A DNA stretch of 64,000 nt from Chamaecrista fasciculata (GCA_003254925.1 QANZ01015676.1:20257-84256); one strand, 5' to 3'. Positions 45,600-57,935 are shown, counted from the stretch's first letter. Notes: generated by a model not told the origin, from the letters alone. Numbers and translations are program-made.

Positions 45600-45604
45600 A
45601 TATA

Positions 45605-45857
45605 TATATGTATAAGGAATCATCTAATGATGAAGGCATTGATTAAGATACATAATAAATTAAGAAAAAAAATCTAAAGTAAAAATTATTTTCAATAGTA
45701 TAATTAATAATTTTTATTACTTTTTTCAATTTTTTTTACTCCTAGCTAAAATTTAATAAATAACTCTTAATTTATAAATACAAGATTTTTCTTGACAAAA
45801 GTATACCATACAATTTATAAATTACTATATAAGTTATTCGAATGGTCACAAATTTTT
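45605..45857. other. Gene-free AT-rich DNA
   Basis: Nothing recognised. Confidence 0.4.
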
Positions 45858-46040
45858 TTTACCACCCGGTTTTTGAGATTGTCTCCATTACTACTATAGA
45901 CTCGAATTAGATACATAGCTATGATGGGAAAGTCTCTCAATTAAATAATATATTACATTTATCACAAGGTCTTAAACTCAAAATATTGTTTAAGCAATAA
46001 TGAATTGCTTACCACTCGAACTAACCTCATAATTTAATGA
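45858..46040 (-). mobile_element. tRNA-derived SINE-like element
   Basis: On the minus strand it reads GGTTAGTTCGAGTGGTAAGC near its start (about 46028-46009), a degenerate RNA polymerase III A box. A B-box-like GAGTTTAAGACCT follows about 45 bp later (about 45980-45966). It ends in an A-tract (GGTAAAAAAAATT, about 45871-45858). The layout is that of a plant tRNA-derived SINE. No clear TSD. Confidence 0.5.
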
Positions 46041-46080
46041 GTTACACTAGTTCTATTGTGAATTTACATAATTAATTAAT

Positions 46081-46933
46081 AGTCAAATTATCAAATTAGT
46101 TCTAAATGTATGTTTTTAAGTTCATTTTAGTTCTAAATGTTTCAAAATGTTTGAATAGGTCCAAAATATTGCCATTTATTAGTTTCATTTTGGTCCCAAA
46201 CTACTGAATGTGGTCATATCTCTCTCGTTTCGAATTTGAATATGATAAGTTTATAGCTATGTATTGCTTTTAATGAGTACTTTCTCTATCCAGTTTGGGC
46301 CGTCAGCAAATGAAGTCAAATCGAATCCGAAAAGTGGGTTGCTCGTTCCACAGTCAAACAAGTGAAGTTGTTATATTTATTTCGTTTCAAGTTTAAATGC
46401 GACGAGTTCAGAGTTACAGATATTATGTTACCTAGTTGGAATCGTCAACAAATGAAGTCAAATTGGACTCAAAAGTGAGTTTGTGACCAATTTTCATAAT
46501 GTTTTACTTTTTGTCTTAAACTTACTTTTGAAATCGATTCGATCTCATTTGCTGCCTACGTTTTCAACTGGGCAAAAGAAAACCTTGCTAAGAGTAACCC
46601 ACAGCTCTAAATTCGTTGCATTCGAACTTGAAAGAAAAAAGATATGACCAATTTTGTTTGTTAGACCATGAAACGAATTACCACTTTCAAGACTCAATTT
46701 GATCTCGTTTGTTAACAATTCCAATTAAATAGAGAAAGTACTAGTAAAACAATAACACAACTTTGAACTCGTCACATTTAAATTTGAAATAAAATAGATA
46801 TGATCACATTCAGTTGTTTGAGATCAAAATGAAATTAAATGGCAACATTTAGGACCAATTTGAACTTGTTGAAACATTTAGGACCAAAATGAACTTAAAG
46901 GCGTACATTTAGGACCAATTTGAACATTTGACC
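46081..46933. mobile_element. GGTC foldback MITE, complete copy with 9-bp TSD
   Basis: It starts AGTCAAATTATCAAATTAG and ends CCAATTTGAACATTTGACC. It is flanked by a perfect 9-bp TTAATTAAT (46072-46080, 46934-46942). The interior carries the same inverted half-units as 9094-9935. Its right end repeats the ATTTAGGACC(A)ATTTGAAC unit three times. Non-coding. Confidence 0.85.
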
Positions 46934-46942
46934 TTAATTAAT

Positions 46943-47603
46943 TATTAGGAGTGAAAATATTTCATGACCTAATCTTTTTGCTTGGTGGATAAGTTAATAT
47001 ACTACTTGTGTGTGTTCAGGTTTGAATTTTAAATCTAATAACGCATACGTGCCGAATCACACTATAAAAAGTAAAATACTTAGTTAAAGAGTGTGGGATG
47101 AAAATTTGACAGTCATCAAATTCAAATATATAAATATATATATAGATATATATTGAAAAAGCTACGGGAATCTAAAGGGAATAAAAGAACGAATATTACT
47201 ATATATATCGGATCTTTATTCGCTTTATCCATTGTCCTTGTACATATTTATCTATACATTTGCAATGTTCTTTTTAATTCTTCCTTAGCTCATTAACTTA
47301 TTAATTGATTTAGGTATTTTTATAGACAATTTATTTCTGGATTAATTAATTTATAATTCTAAGTAATGAACCGAGTTTGGCCAAGGGGATACAATGGATG
47401 GAACAATAATATCATGCATACATAATGAAGAAGTACGAAGTATCTACGATAATGGTTTACCCGAGAAGCCACCCTATAAAGTATAAATTAAAGCACTTCC
47501 AAAGTTTAAGTCGACAATAGCAGGGGATTAGATTACATTTAGAACTATGGGTTGAAAGGATTTATATTATTGAGAGAACTTAGATATTTGAGATATATAT
47601 ATA
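46943..47603. other. Gene-free AT-rich DNA
   Basis: A weak SINE-like phrase (GTTCAGGTTTGAATTT, about 47018-47033) occurs, but no bounded element or gene is recognised. Confidence 0.35.
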
Positions 47604-47615
47604 TCTATATCTATA

Positions 47616-47909
47616 TCTATACTATATTAGATATCTGAGGACTCTTTTAGTTGGTCAAAAATAATAAATTAAAAATTAAAAAAATAATAAATAAACATGT
47701 GAAACTTGATAATGGGCTAACTGTATAAATAATGGGAGAGAGAAAGTAGTAGATGAGATTTAAGAAAGTGAAAACTTATTATTTGGTCTTTTAATTTTAA
47801 TTTCATACTTCTAACGATTTAGTCCTTGAATAATATAAATATAATATTTAGTCACTGAATAATTACAAATGTTAAATCAAACGTTTTAACGGGCACGGAC
47901 AACCCCTAG
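47616..47909 (+). mobile_element. Short Helitron-like element (HelMITE)
   Basis: It starts TCTATACTATATTA, the common 5' end of plant Helitrons, preceded by A and by repeated TCTATA units. It ends ACCCCTAG followed by T, fitting a 3' CTRR inserted between A and T. The 3' hairpin (GTTTTAACGGGCACGG) has decayed. The body is about 85-90% similar by eye to 57936-58232. Non-coding. Confidence 0.65.
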
Positions 47910-48023
47910 TGTGTGTATATATATATATAAATGTGTGTGTCCTAAACATTTGTTTTTTCAAGCTCGAGTATGAGGGGCAATCGCAAGGTTACTAGTTGGC
48001 GGTCAATCTAAATATTATACTAA

Positions 48024-48600
48024 GGATTTGTTTGAACAATTAAAAGAAAAGAGAGGAAAAGAGATTGAAGGGGAGGAAATGGAGCAGAGAGGAAAAAAGT
48101 TGAGTTCTCAAATTAATTTTTTTTTTGTAACAAAAAAATTTAGATGAGGAGATGGCGCTCCAGTGTAGGGTCGGGCAGACCTCCAGGCTCAAATTCATAT
48201 TTTTGTTAAGCAACACCTCATCTAAAATATTTTAATTTATGGTATTTAAAATTTACGAAGCGAGAAGTAAAATGAGGTATTGATTAAAAGCTAATCTCTT
48301 ATTATTTCTCTTCCAATTTCCAATTACTTAATATGTTTGGATTAGGGATTAGGAAAGAAAAAGGAAGAGATGATGAGAGGTTTGAAACCTCTTCTTCTTA
48401 TTAAGAAAATTGATGATGGAAGGAAAAGATAATGAGTGATTAACTTTTAATCCCTCATTTTATCTCTTCCTTCACAAATTTCAAATAATTCAAATTGAAG
48501 TATATATTTTGAAAAAGGAATTATTTCTCCAAACAAAGATACTAAAAGAACATTAATCTCTGTTCCTTCCCTCTCTTCCTCCAATCATCCAAACAAACCC
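48024..48600. mobile_element. PIF/Harbinger-like (Tourist-type) MITE
   Basis: The left end GGATTTGTTTGAACAATT and right end (read inward) GGGTTTGTTTGGATGATT are flanked by TAA on both sides (48021-48023, 48601-48603). The subterminal regions are purine-rich on the left and pyrimidine-rich on the right, in inverse. An internal T-tract with GTAACAAAAAAATTTAGATG (about 48118-48150) may be a smaller nested retroposed piece. Confidence 0.6.
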
Positions 48601-48603
48601 TAA

Positions 48604-49802
48604 AAACAAAGGAAAAAGATCTCACTTCTTTTCTTTTCTTTTCTTTATCCTTGTTCTCTATAATCACCAATCCAAACATACTAAAAAAAATTAAAGAAAA
48701 AAGATGAGCCACTAAGATCATTGAGAATCTATATGCATATATAAAATTGACTAATAAAGAAGGATATCTCAATGGAGAGTTAATGGATATAAAGAAGAGG
48801 TGAATGTATTGGCTTAAAATTAAAAGTAGCAGTTAATTGTACTAATTAAGAAGGAGACTTTGTATGTGAAAACATGATTTGGAGGAAAATGTGTTGGAGA
48901 GAGAGAGAAAGATGAGAGAGAAAGAAACAAGTGGAGGAAAGGAAATGATGGAAAGTTGACTGTTACAAAAACGACGTCCTAGAGAAAAAGGGAGATTCAA
49001 GAATGGAAGCCATTGGCTCATCCAACACTACAATACTATACCCATCCCTAATTTGCCATTTGCCAACCAACCTCTTTCTTCATTGGACAAATGTCTCCTT
49101 ATCAACTCATTGTTCACACCTCAATTTGGTCCCACCCCTCTTTTTCTTTTCTTCATTTTATTCATGTCTATTTTCAAATTATCATCATACCCCAAATCCC
49201 AATATTTATCTTCTATTATTTCACACCCAGATAAGATTTACTAATTACTACTACTATACAAATAGCATATACACTACCTAATAGGCTAATACTAGTCTTA
49301 ATGGTTAATTAATACTAATAATAATAATTAACATCCTTCAACTATTATATACATATATACCTTTATTTTTTTCTCTTAAGGGAGCATGATTCAATTTGGG
49401 GAACAAGAACCACACAAGACATATATATAATAGCCAGGGATGCTTATAGAAAGAAAATTCAAAATGGATCTTGTAGTAGTAGATCGAGTAGAGTAGAGAA
49501 GATGAGTACATTGCATATATATTATGAACACATACAATTAAAAAGTTAATTTTGGGTTATTAAATTCTTTTTGTTTTGGTTGTACAATTTTTCTTTTGGC
49601 ACCTAATTTCTGCTTTCTTCAGATATTTTTGGTTGGTCTAATAATATACAATTCATCTTTTTTGCAAGTTGCAGCTACACCACCTCCTCCCCCTTTCTCT
49701 TTCTTTCTCTCTCTTCTTTTCCCTTTCTTCCTCACAAAATCTCAGAAATTTTCCAGAATATAAAATTAAACCCCCAAGAAGAAAAAAAAAGCTAATTAAT
49801 TG
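48604..49802. other. 3' flank of the RAV/TEM gene
   Basis: No second gene is recognised. GAGA-rich runs occur at 48896-48930 and pyrimidine-rich DNA at 49670-49735. The plus-strand frames at 49003-49281 have no domain. Confidence 0.4.
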
Positions 49803-50981
49803 TTACAAAGCCCCAATTATCTTCGGTTTCTTACTAAACTCTAACGTAAACATCTCCATCTCTTTCCTCTTCCCATTGCAGTATGCGTCCGAACCGGGCA
49901 TCTTCAAAATGTTGACCCCAAATAGCCGAACCATCTGAACCGGCTCCGTCACTGGTCCGGTCGGGTTGTACAATCCCTCACCCTCACCGGTCTGGTTAGA
50001 CCGAGATTTCCAGTCAATGTAGAGCTGGTGGTCCGGTCCAGTAGACCGGTGAAAACTAACCGTATCGCCGGCTTTCAGATTCTTCTCTTTCACAAATCGG
50101 CTCCACCCTTTGGTGAGAACATAGCTTTGGCTACTATTCCAATACGAGTACCGAAACCTCCACACTTTCCCTCCAATGTCCTCGAAATTCAAAAGTACAC
50201 CCTTCGCCGCCGCTGTCGCCGCCGTCGCCGACGTTACCACCGTCGTCGTCGTTATCACCGTCGTCGTATTACTTCCGCTCCCGTTCTGCAACGGAAAGTG
50301 CTTTTCCGCGTGCTGCTTTGGTATAACCAATCTGTTCAGCTTTCCCACGTCGCTCGGCGTAACCGTTTTCTCGAACAGCTGTTCACGCGCCTTTTCAACA
50401 CGTGAAACGCACGCGCTTTCTACTACTCCTTCTCCCTTCTGTGACTTCATCTGATAATTCTCTCCTGCCATTTTCCGCTTGTTCTGCTCGAGCTCCTCAT
50501 TGTAAGTGTGTTTCCTCAGCATGTCCACGATCTCCGCCTTGGAATGCGAATTCAAAAACGCGGTCTCGATTTCGCCGGCGGTGTCGGATTTGAAGTTGGT
50601 GACGGCGTCTTTGCCGCGGAATCTCTGCGCGGCGATGTCGTAGGCTCTCGCCGCCTCGTCTTCCTCGTTGAAAGTCCCCAGCCACACGCGCTGATGCTTC
50701 TCGTAAATCTGAGCTCCCCACCGTCCGTTAGGTTGCGGCACCACGCCTTTGTATTTCGACGACGGCAGTTTCCGGGACTCGGCTTCGACACCGCTCTCCG
50801 AGTCCAACACGGTGCTCGCGCCGCTGCCGACACGGCACAGACTGTTCGGCAACGGCGGCGAAAGCTTCATAAACATCGACGGAAGAGTCGGAGTCGGAGT
50901 CGGAGTCGTCGCCGGAGAAAGCGAAATCGAGATTGAATCAGTACTCGTTGTGCTTTCGTCTATACAACTACTTGCATCCAT
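49803..50981 (-). CDS. TEM1: RAV/TEMPRANILLO-type AP2-B3 transcriptional repressor
   Basis: An intronless 392-aa frame starting [10 protein letters not shown] at 50981. The frame stays open upstream to 51104 (41 more codons with two in-frame ATGs), but that part is unlike the family and falls in the likely leader. The order is a Ser/Thr/Pro-rich start, then [20 protein letters not shown] opening the AP2 domain (about 75-131), then [18 protein letters not shown]. The B3 domain follows (about 202-326: [20 protein letters not shown] ... [20 protein letters not shown]), then the repressor motif RLFGV at 351-355. RAV/TEM proteins bind CAACA plus CACCTG; TEMs repress FT and gibberellin genes to delay flowering. 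A Thr/Val/Ala-rich insert (about 238-259), encoded by a GTC/GCC-rich stretch, sits inside B3. TEM1, TEM2 and RAV1 orthology cannot be separated. Confidence 0.95.
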   Translation of the reverse strand: MDASSCIDESTTSTDSISISLSPATTPTPTPTLPSMFMKLSPPLPNSLCRVGSGASTVLDSESGVEAESRKLPSSKYKGVVPQPNGRWGAQIYEKHQRVWLGTFNEEDEAARAYDIAAQRFRGKDAVTNFKSDTAGEIETAFLNSHSKAEIVDMLRKHTYNEELEQNKRKMAGENYQMKSQKGEGVVESACVSRVEKAREQLFEKTVTPSDVGKLNRLVIPKQHAEKHFPLQNGSGSNTTTVITTTTVVTSATAATAAAKGVLLNFEDIGGKVWRFRYSYWNSSQSYVLTKGWSRFVKEKNLKAGDTVSFHRSTGPDHQLYIDWKSRSNQTGEGEGLYNPTGPVTEPVQMVRLFGVNILKMPGSDAYCNGKRKEMEMFTLEFSKKPKIIGAL

Positions 50982-51142
50982 ATTCTGTTGATTTCTTGGC
51001 TGTGTGAGTAAAGCACAAGAAGGAGAAGAAGGATTTATGAGAGAGAAATTAAGAGAGAGAGAGAAAGCAATGAAGGTTGCAGTTTGTTTTGACTGAAGCA
51101 TCAAAGAGAGAGAGAAGTGAGGGAATAGGGGATGTGGAAGGA

Positions 51143-51153
51143 ATATATATATA
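51143..51153 (-). promoter_or_regulatory. Candidate TATA box of the RAV/TEM gene
   Basis: On the minus strand TATATATATAT lies about 165 bp before the chosen start codon, followed by a CT-rich leader (51040-51120). Transcription from about 51115 would put the upstream in-frame ATG pair (51104, 51101) at the very 5' end of the mRNA. Confidence 0.5.
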
Positions 51154-52470
51154 GGAGGAAGCTGTCCAAAGTGAATGAATGTAATATTATATTAGAGAAA
51201 AATAAAATAAAATAAAATTTTTATTTAGTTGTTGTGTGGAAGTTTTAAGAAAAAACGATGGGTAGTTACTATTTTTCTCTTCTGTTATACATTAAAGTGG
51301 TAATTTATTATTTAAATTTATGCGTGTGTGGAAGATAGAGATTAGAGAGATATATATATTTGAGCAGTGTGTGGTGGGTCAACTTAACTGGAAGAGGTGG
51401 TAAGGAACCAGCTACGAAGATTCATGCCCACTGTTGGGAAGTTATAATAATAACATAAAATAATTAACATGCACGGATATTAATAACCCAAATATGTACA
51501 TGTCATAATACAAAAATCTCAAACAATAAAATACAATAATTGTCATCATAAAATAAACATTTTTAAAATAATCTATATTTTGTTTACTAAATTCAAAGTT
51601 TAATGAGGTGAATTTATTCAATATTTTGAAAAATCTACAATTCGAGATTAGATATAACAAAAATGGGTTAAGCTAGCTCTTACAATGTTATTGAATTTTT
51701 ATTAATAAAAATATTCATCTAAAAAAATTGAGAAATGAAGAGAGTATGAGGACCTATGACTTCTATAATGTCCCTACATGATGTAACAATTTAGATTTTT
51801 TATATTACTTTAGGGTTATAATGGTGAAAGAAAAATGAATAAAATAGAAAGAAAAAATGTTAGTAGTACTCAGTTTCTCTTTTTACTTATTTTTTTTTCC
51901 GCCACTACTACACTTATAATACACTATAAAAAATTTAAATTACATCACTACTACACCTATAATACACTATAAAAAATTTAAATTGCATGATGTAATGATG
52001 AGAGAAAGCATTAAGAAGATTCACATGTTTAACATTTTTTTTTAGTGTTCATTTCTTTTTCAATACTACATTGTAGTGGTACTACTGAGAAATCAAAACT
52101 ATTATGAATTTTTCATTTCTAATATATATTCTTTTAATTGTTCATTTTTTTTATCAACATCAACATCAACATTGTATATATATTATAATGACATTCAAAT
52201 TGAGAGTATGGTAAGATGATATATGGGTGGTATATTAAGTGAAATGGTGATACATAATACATAGTGATGGTGTGTGTATGTGGGGTAGGGCCCACATAAT
52301 GCCAGGTTGATGGTGTTCACATGAGGGTGGACCTTGATTCAGTGAAGTGCATCCCCCCTGAGCTTTACTACTACTGCACATACCTCACCAATGTGTCTCT
52401 TTTATTTTTCTCTCTCATAATTAACCTTTTTCCTTCTTTATTTCACTAAATATATACAATAATAAATATT
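51154..52470. other. RAV/TEM upstream region, gene-free
   Basis: AT-rich DNA. A 37-bp direct duplication occurs at about 51903-51943 and 51944-51984 (units CACTACTACAC(C/T)TATAATACAC...AAATT). No other bounded element before the MITE at 52471. Confidence 0.45.
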
Positions 52471-52903
52471 AGGGTAAATTACACTTTGGTACCCTGTGGT
52501 TTGACCCTATTTCACTTTGGTACCCTGTGGTTTGAAACTTGACACTTTGGTACCCTGTGGTATTCTCTATTAACACTTTGGTACCCTTTGGAGCTATTTT
52601 GTAATTTTAACCATAACAAATTTTGCAAAAATTACATATTGACCCCAAAAAATTTTCAAAAAATTACAAATAGGTCCCTGGATACATATTATATAGGGAC
52701 TAAAATGAAAAATTTAAAAATTTTTTGGGGTCAATATGTAATTTTTGTAAAATTTATCATGGTTAAAATTACAAAATAGCTCCAAAGGGTACCAAAGTGT
52801 TAATGGAGAATACCACAAGGGTACCAAAGTGTCAAGTTTCAAACCACAGGGTACCAAAGTGAAATAGGGTCAAATCACAGGGTACCAAAGTGTAATTTAC
52901 CCT
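52471..52903. mobile_element. AGGGTAAATTAC foldback MITE with 7-bp TSD
   Basis: It starts AGGGTAAATTACACTTTGG and ends CCAAAGTGTAATTTACCCT. It is flanked by AAATATT on both sides (52464-52470, 52904-52910). The arms are near-perfect inverse copies (TTTGGTACCCTGTGGT units) meeting near 52690, so it can form a long stable hairpin and looks recent. It lies about 1.5 kb upstream of the RAV/TEM start. It shares termini with 40914-41273 and the Pack-type element at 10143. Confidence 0.85.
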
Positions 52904-52910
52904 AAATATT

Positions 52911-52931
52911 ATTATATCTATGAGAAGATCA

Positions 52932-52966
<35 letters not shown>

Positions 52967-54114
52967 TATCTGATTCTGCTGGGTTGATCAGAATCTAGTC
53001 CATTATTTGTAGATGCTTTTATTTCACCAATTAATTATGTCCAGATAAGCTAGATAGCATTCTTGGGTGAAAAATAAAAAAGGAGGAGCTAGAAAAAGAA
53101 ATGAAAAGAAAGGGTTATTAATTATTTGATTTTCCACTTGGATATTAGATAGATACATGGTCATGGGTTGTGGGGATATATAGCTTTATTAGAAGCATGG
53201 ATGTATATTAATGATATAAAATCGATGGATTTTATAGGCAATATAATGAATTGAATTCATTAACACACACAACACGTACGTACACATAGATTCATACACA
53301 ACACAAATAATTCCCAAGTTTTCACTTTGTGTTATTGGCCAGGTTCATCCATGATATCCCATCCATCCATATCCAACTTTCTCTCTCACTACTCATTATC
53401 TAGTTATATATTACACCATATTTTCCATCTCACACACACAATACAAATTAAACACAATACCAATTTCTTAAAAAAACACGTTAAACACAAGTGCAGCTAA
53501 ATTAAAGTAAGTCTAATAAAATGGACTAATTTCTTATAATATGATGAACTTATATTCAAATTATTATTGTTGTAAAAGATATATGACAATATCTCAAATA
53601 AAATGAAAAAAAAAAAGAAAAAAGAGGGACACATATCCATTTGATGAACCATATATAAATCATGCATTTCTATTGCCAATAAAGCAAAAACATGGATCAT
53701 TCATTTGTGTGAAGCTAGTGGGGTTATTAGGGGCCTTTTCTGTATATGTTCCATGCATTCATTGTCCAAAACGAAGCATCTCATACATATATACATACAT
53801 ATAAACCACTCGGATTATGGTACAGATTCAGACAATCATTGCGATGCATTATATATATATGAATCATTTTATCCATCAGATATATTTTGACAATTAGAAA
53901 AAAGTTAAAAAAAAATAAATAATAGCGTTTGGTAGAGAGGAGAATTATGTAGATATAGGGCCAGATGCATAATTTAATAATTAAATAGAGGATAGAGGAT
54001 TGTGTACGGAAGAGTCCTGGGGTATAGGAGGGTCCCACATGGGACAAGTGGATCAAAACCAAGTCCTCAAAGACGGTGGGTCGTTTCATTCATTCCTTTC
54101 AAGTTTCAACTTTA
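52911..54114. other. Gene-free AT-rich DNA
   Basis: (AT)n occurs at 52939-52963. Several short open frames have no domain. Confidence 0.4.
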
Positions 54115-54123
54115 ATTTCATGG

Positions 54124-55122
54124 GGTCAAAATCTAGAATTGATCCCAAATATATGAACTAGATTTCAAATTGATCTTAAATATTTCATTTGTTTTAGATT
54201 GGTCTTATATATTTTTATAATTTGGAAAATTAGTCTCGAACTAATGATTTCTCTCTCATTTTATGTTTAAATGTGATGGATTTAAAGTTATAAGTTGCTT
54301 TTGACTATGACTTTGTCTATTCAATTCGAATCGTCAATAAATGAGGCCAAATCGAGTCTCGAAAGTGATTTGTTCATTTCACAGTTAAACAAGTGAAATT
54401 AATCATATCTATTTCATTTCAAGTAAAAAATCAACGAATTCAAAAGTTAAAACTATGTGTTAACTAGGGAAGATCAAAATACCCATACTCAATGGGGACT
54501 CTGAAATTTACCCTATAGGTATGGATCTAGACCCAGACCCATCCTTAATGGGTATGGGTCCGGGTATGGTGGTACCCTACCTGTACCCTATCCATATACC
54601 CATTAGTAATAATAAAATATATAAAAAATATAATACTTTAACACATTTTTATTGAAAAAATATTAAATTTTTTATAAATATTGAAATATTTTATTAATGT
54701 ATTTGTATTTATGATTTATTTTTTTTATTTTTAGTAATTATAGATGTAAAAATTTATATGAATATGAATTTTATATTAATAAAACAAGTTTATTTTAACC
54801 GGGTCTGGGTCCGGGTATAGGGATTAGACTACCCAACGGGTATGAGTATGGGGATTGATTTTGATACCCGCTCACTTACGGGTCCGGGTCCGGGTATCAT
54901 AGTACCCTACCCATGATCATCCCTAGTGTTAACTCTTGAAAAGTTCTTTTTCTACCCAATTGATACTATTAGCAAAATAAGTTCAATTCGAGTATCGAAA
55001 GTAGGTTTAGAACCAATTTGAAAAATTATGAAAATATGTAAGATCAAACTAAAACAAATGAATCATTTAGGACCCATTCAAAATCTATCTCATACATTTG
55101 GAACCAATTTGAAGTTTTGATC
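54124..55122. mobile_element. GGTC foldback MITE hosting a nested hAT
   Basis: It starts GGTCAAAATCTAGAATTG and ends AATTTGAAGTTTTGATC. The flanks ATTTCATGG (54115-54123) and ATTTCAAGG (55123-55131) match at 8 of 9. It has the family interior. It is interrupted at 54457-54933 by the hAT element with its TSD; without that insert it is about 530 bp. Confidence 0.75.
54465..54925. mobile_element. hAT-type MITE with perfect 8-bp TSD
   Basis: It starts TAGGGAAGATCAAAATACCC and ends GATCATCCCTA. It is flanked by GTGTTAAC on both sides (54457-54464, 54926-54933). The subterminal GGGTCCGGGTATGG-type G-rich repeats on both sides are typical of plant hAT MITEs. The AT-rich middle has no coding potential. 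Confidence 0.9.
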
Positions 55123-55131
55123 ATTTCAAGG

Positions 55132-56249
55132 CTTTCTACAGTTTCATTCATCAATCCCATTCCTCACTGGTGGTTTTGGTTTTTGGTTTTCTGTAGGACC
55201 CACCCTACAGATTCCACACAGGTTTTTCAATTATATTACCCCACATTTTGGATAATCATGTCTTTATATTATTTATTTATTTTTTTCCTACAAAAACACA
55301 TTACCTGATTTGTTTCTGTTGGCTTGGCTTACGCTATGCTGCCTTATAAAGTTGCAACTTTTCTTCGCACCCAGGTTTTATTTTTGTTGCCTACGTATAA
55401 ACTCTTTTATTTTCTTTTAATTAAATAATTCTTTTTTTTGTATTTGGAACTTATTTATATTCTGTCTAAATACATCACTCTGTGCTAGCCTGTTCCATTT
55501 TTCAGACACTATACATAGAGAAGCACATCATATGTCTCTCATAAAATAATTATTAATAGGAATTTATTATAATAATTTGAGTATTTTAACATCGGAGACT
55601 TCTTCTGTTGATTTTGCTAGTTTTCAAGTATGTTTGCATCACAATTGATTGAAAGAAAAGCATTCATGTGAGGGCACAATTAAGTGATGATATATCCCAC
55701 TTGTGTTATATATATATATATATATATTTTCTTCAAAAACAAAACTGGGATTCGTTAAAATTTTCAAAGTTGAGCTTCATAATAATTTGACTTTCTATAA
55801 TAATGTTTTTTTTCCACCAATGAATATAAATAAGAATCTTTTGTGCAGGATATATATATTGGGGCATTGATCATTCATGAACTGAACCCCATTATTCTCT
55901 GCTCATTAGCCAATATATATAGTAGCAGAATATAATAAAGCGATGAATATACTTCAAAACTGATTTTGTCGAGACGTGATTTAATGATGGATATAACTGG
56001 CTAATTAAATAATATAATAATTAAAATTAAAATTATTGATCAGTTAACTGGAAATTGATGAAGTTGTATAGCAATTGTAATTAATTAACAGGTTACGTTA
56101 AGTCTATTAAATAAAGTTAGTCTCCACACCATGGTAATTTTGAGTTTGAATTTTCTGCAAGAGAAATGCTATATTTAATATACATATCACGAACGAAATT
56201 ATTTCTCCGTATAAATAGTAGGTATGACAAATCAATATACATATATTGT
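55132..56249. other. Gene-free AT-rich DNA
   Basis: No gene is recognised. (AT)n occurs at about 55708-55728. Confidence 0.4.
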
Positions 56250-56860
56250 CAAAATTTTTAATTGGTCCTAAATGTATTTTAAATTGATTCTGAATATGTC
56301 CTTTGAACTTAGATGAGAGACAAGAGAAATATGATCAAATCTAATAGTTTGGACTAAGATAAAACATTTTGCTAATATTTAACCAAAATAAACACTAGAA
56401 CATACATTTATGACCAAAATGATCCATTAACCTTGTTTTAAATTAGTTTTACATATTTTTATAATTTCTCAAATTGGTCTCAAACTTACTTTTAGGACGC
56501 GATTTGACCTTAATTATTTTCTAATAGTCTCAACTAGACAAAAAAAGAACTCTTCAAGAGTTAATACATAATTTAAAACTCGTTGTATTTGGACTTAAAA
56601 TAATAAAGATATATATATATATATATATATAACTTCATTTGTTTGACTAAGAAATCAATGTTAACGACGACCCACTTTCAAAATCTAATTTGATAATGTT
56701 GATGGCCCCAACTGAATAGATAAAATACTCGTCATAAATAACTTTATAGTTCTAAATTTGTTGTATTTAAACTCGAAATGAGAGTGACATGTTTAGTTTG
56801 GGACTAAACCAAATCTTAAAAAAAAATATCTAGACTCAATTTAAAGTCTGACTCCATATA
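56250..56860. repeat. Degenerate GGTC foldback MITE copy
   Basis: It contains family phrases ATTGGTCCTAAATGTATTTT, GGACGCGATTTGACCTTAA, AACTAGACAAAAAAAGAACTC and GAACTC...AGATAT in scrambled order, with an internal (AT)n. It may be two partial copies. Ends not defined. Confidence 0.45.
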
Positions 56861-56878
56861 TATATATATATATATATA

Positions 56879-57060
56879 CTAGGGGCTTTGCGTGCCCTAA
56901 CGGGCACGCAAATATGTATGTAGAATAAATAAGGGACTAAATTGTTAACTTAGTAAAAAAAGAGAGACCAAATAGTAAATTTTCTCTTATTTTTAATTTC
57001 ATAGACTATAATTTTAAACATGGACGACCAGAAAAGGGTGGAGCCATATAATATAAGATA
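56879..57060 (-). mobile_element. Helitron-like 3' end, copy C
   Basis: On the minus strand the terminus reads GCGTGCCCGTTAGGGCACGC, an 8-bp stem with a GTTA loop. Then comes AAAGCCCCTAG with T after it, that is a 3' hairpin followed by CTAG between A and T. The next about 110 bp inward match copy D. The 5' end is not identified, so the right limit is a guess. Confidence 0.65.
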
Positions 57061-57415
57061 TTTAAAACCAAATTGAAATTTTGACCTATATATACCTACA
57101 CATATACCAATAGATTCAAATCTAATAGACAAAGTTAGTTCTCTCACAATATAATAAACACAAGTTCAAATTAAATCTCCATGAAAAGAAATACTTACAT
57201 TTAATATTACCTGAAATAAACGTTTATATATAAGTTGATTTTTGAAAATAAGAAGATAGAATTATGATGGGAATTAAACAGTAGAAGAGTAGACGTACAT
57301 AGTTTGGTGTAGAAGGATACGGAAAAGTTGTCCTTTGAAAAATGTGGACTCCTAGCAAGTGGGAACGTGGGAAGAAAATGGTGTTGTCTCAAACATATAT
57401 ATATATATATATACA

Positions 57416-57530
57416 CTAGGGGCTTTGCGTGCCCGTTATGTATGTAGAATAAATAAGGGACTAAATTGTTAACTTAGTAAAGAAAGAGAGACCAAATAGT
57501 AAATTTTCTCTTATTTTTAATTTCATAGNA
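57416..57530 (-). mobile_element. Helitron-like 3' end, copy D, hairpin partly deleted
   Basis: It has the same CTAGGGGCTTTGCGTGCCCG (plus strand) as copy C, but the second half of the hairpin is missing: GCGTGCCC runs straight into GTTATGTATG. The inward sequence matches C nearly base for base until an N at 57529. Confidence 0.6.
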
Positions 57531-57935
57531 TTTGGTGTCAATCTGCAAGGTCAAATTTAAGGACTAAAAAATATAACAAATTTTAGGGATAAAAGATATA
57601 TAATTAATTCAAATTTAAGGATCAAATCATTCACAAACTGTAATATTTCAAGGATCAAATTGTGCATTTTAATTATGCAATGATTGATTCAATGATTAGG
57701 TATAAATTTAGGGATCAATTAATATATATTTTCTATTAGATATTTTAGATTTATTATTTTTGCTCAATATTTTTTAATCTATACTTTATTATTCAATAAA
57801 TATATAATTAGTTCTTGAGTAATTTAATTTTTATGATTTAAAAAATTAATTTACATACTTTAGTCTATTAAAGTTGTAGAAGATTAGGTTATATTAACTT
57901 TATGGCTCTCATAAAATAAAATATCTATATCTATA

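Noticed and set aside
49669..50991. Several plus-strand and alternative-frame open frames over the RAV/TEM gene.
   Set aside because: They are shadows of a GC-rich coding region whose minus-strand product has two clear domains.
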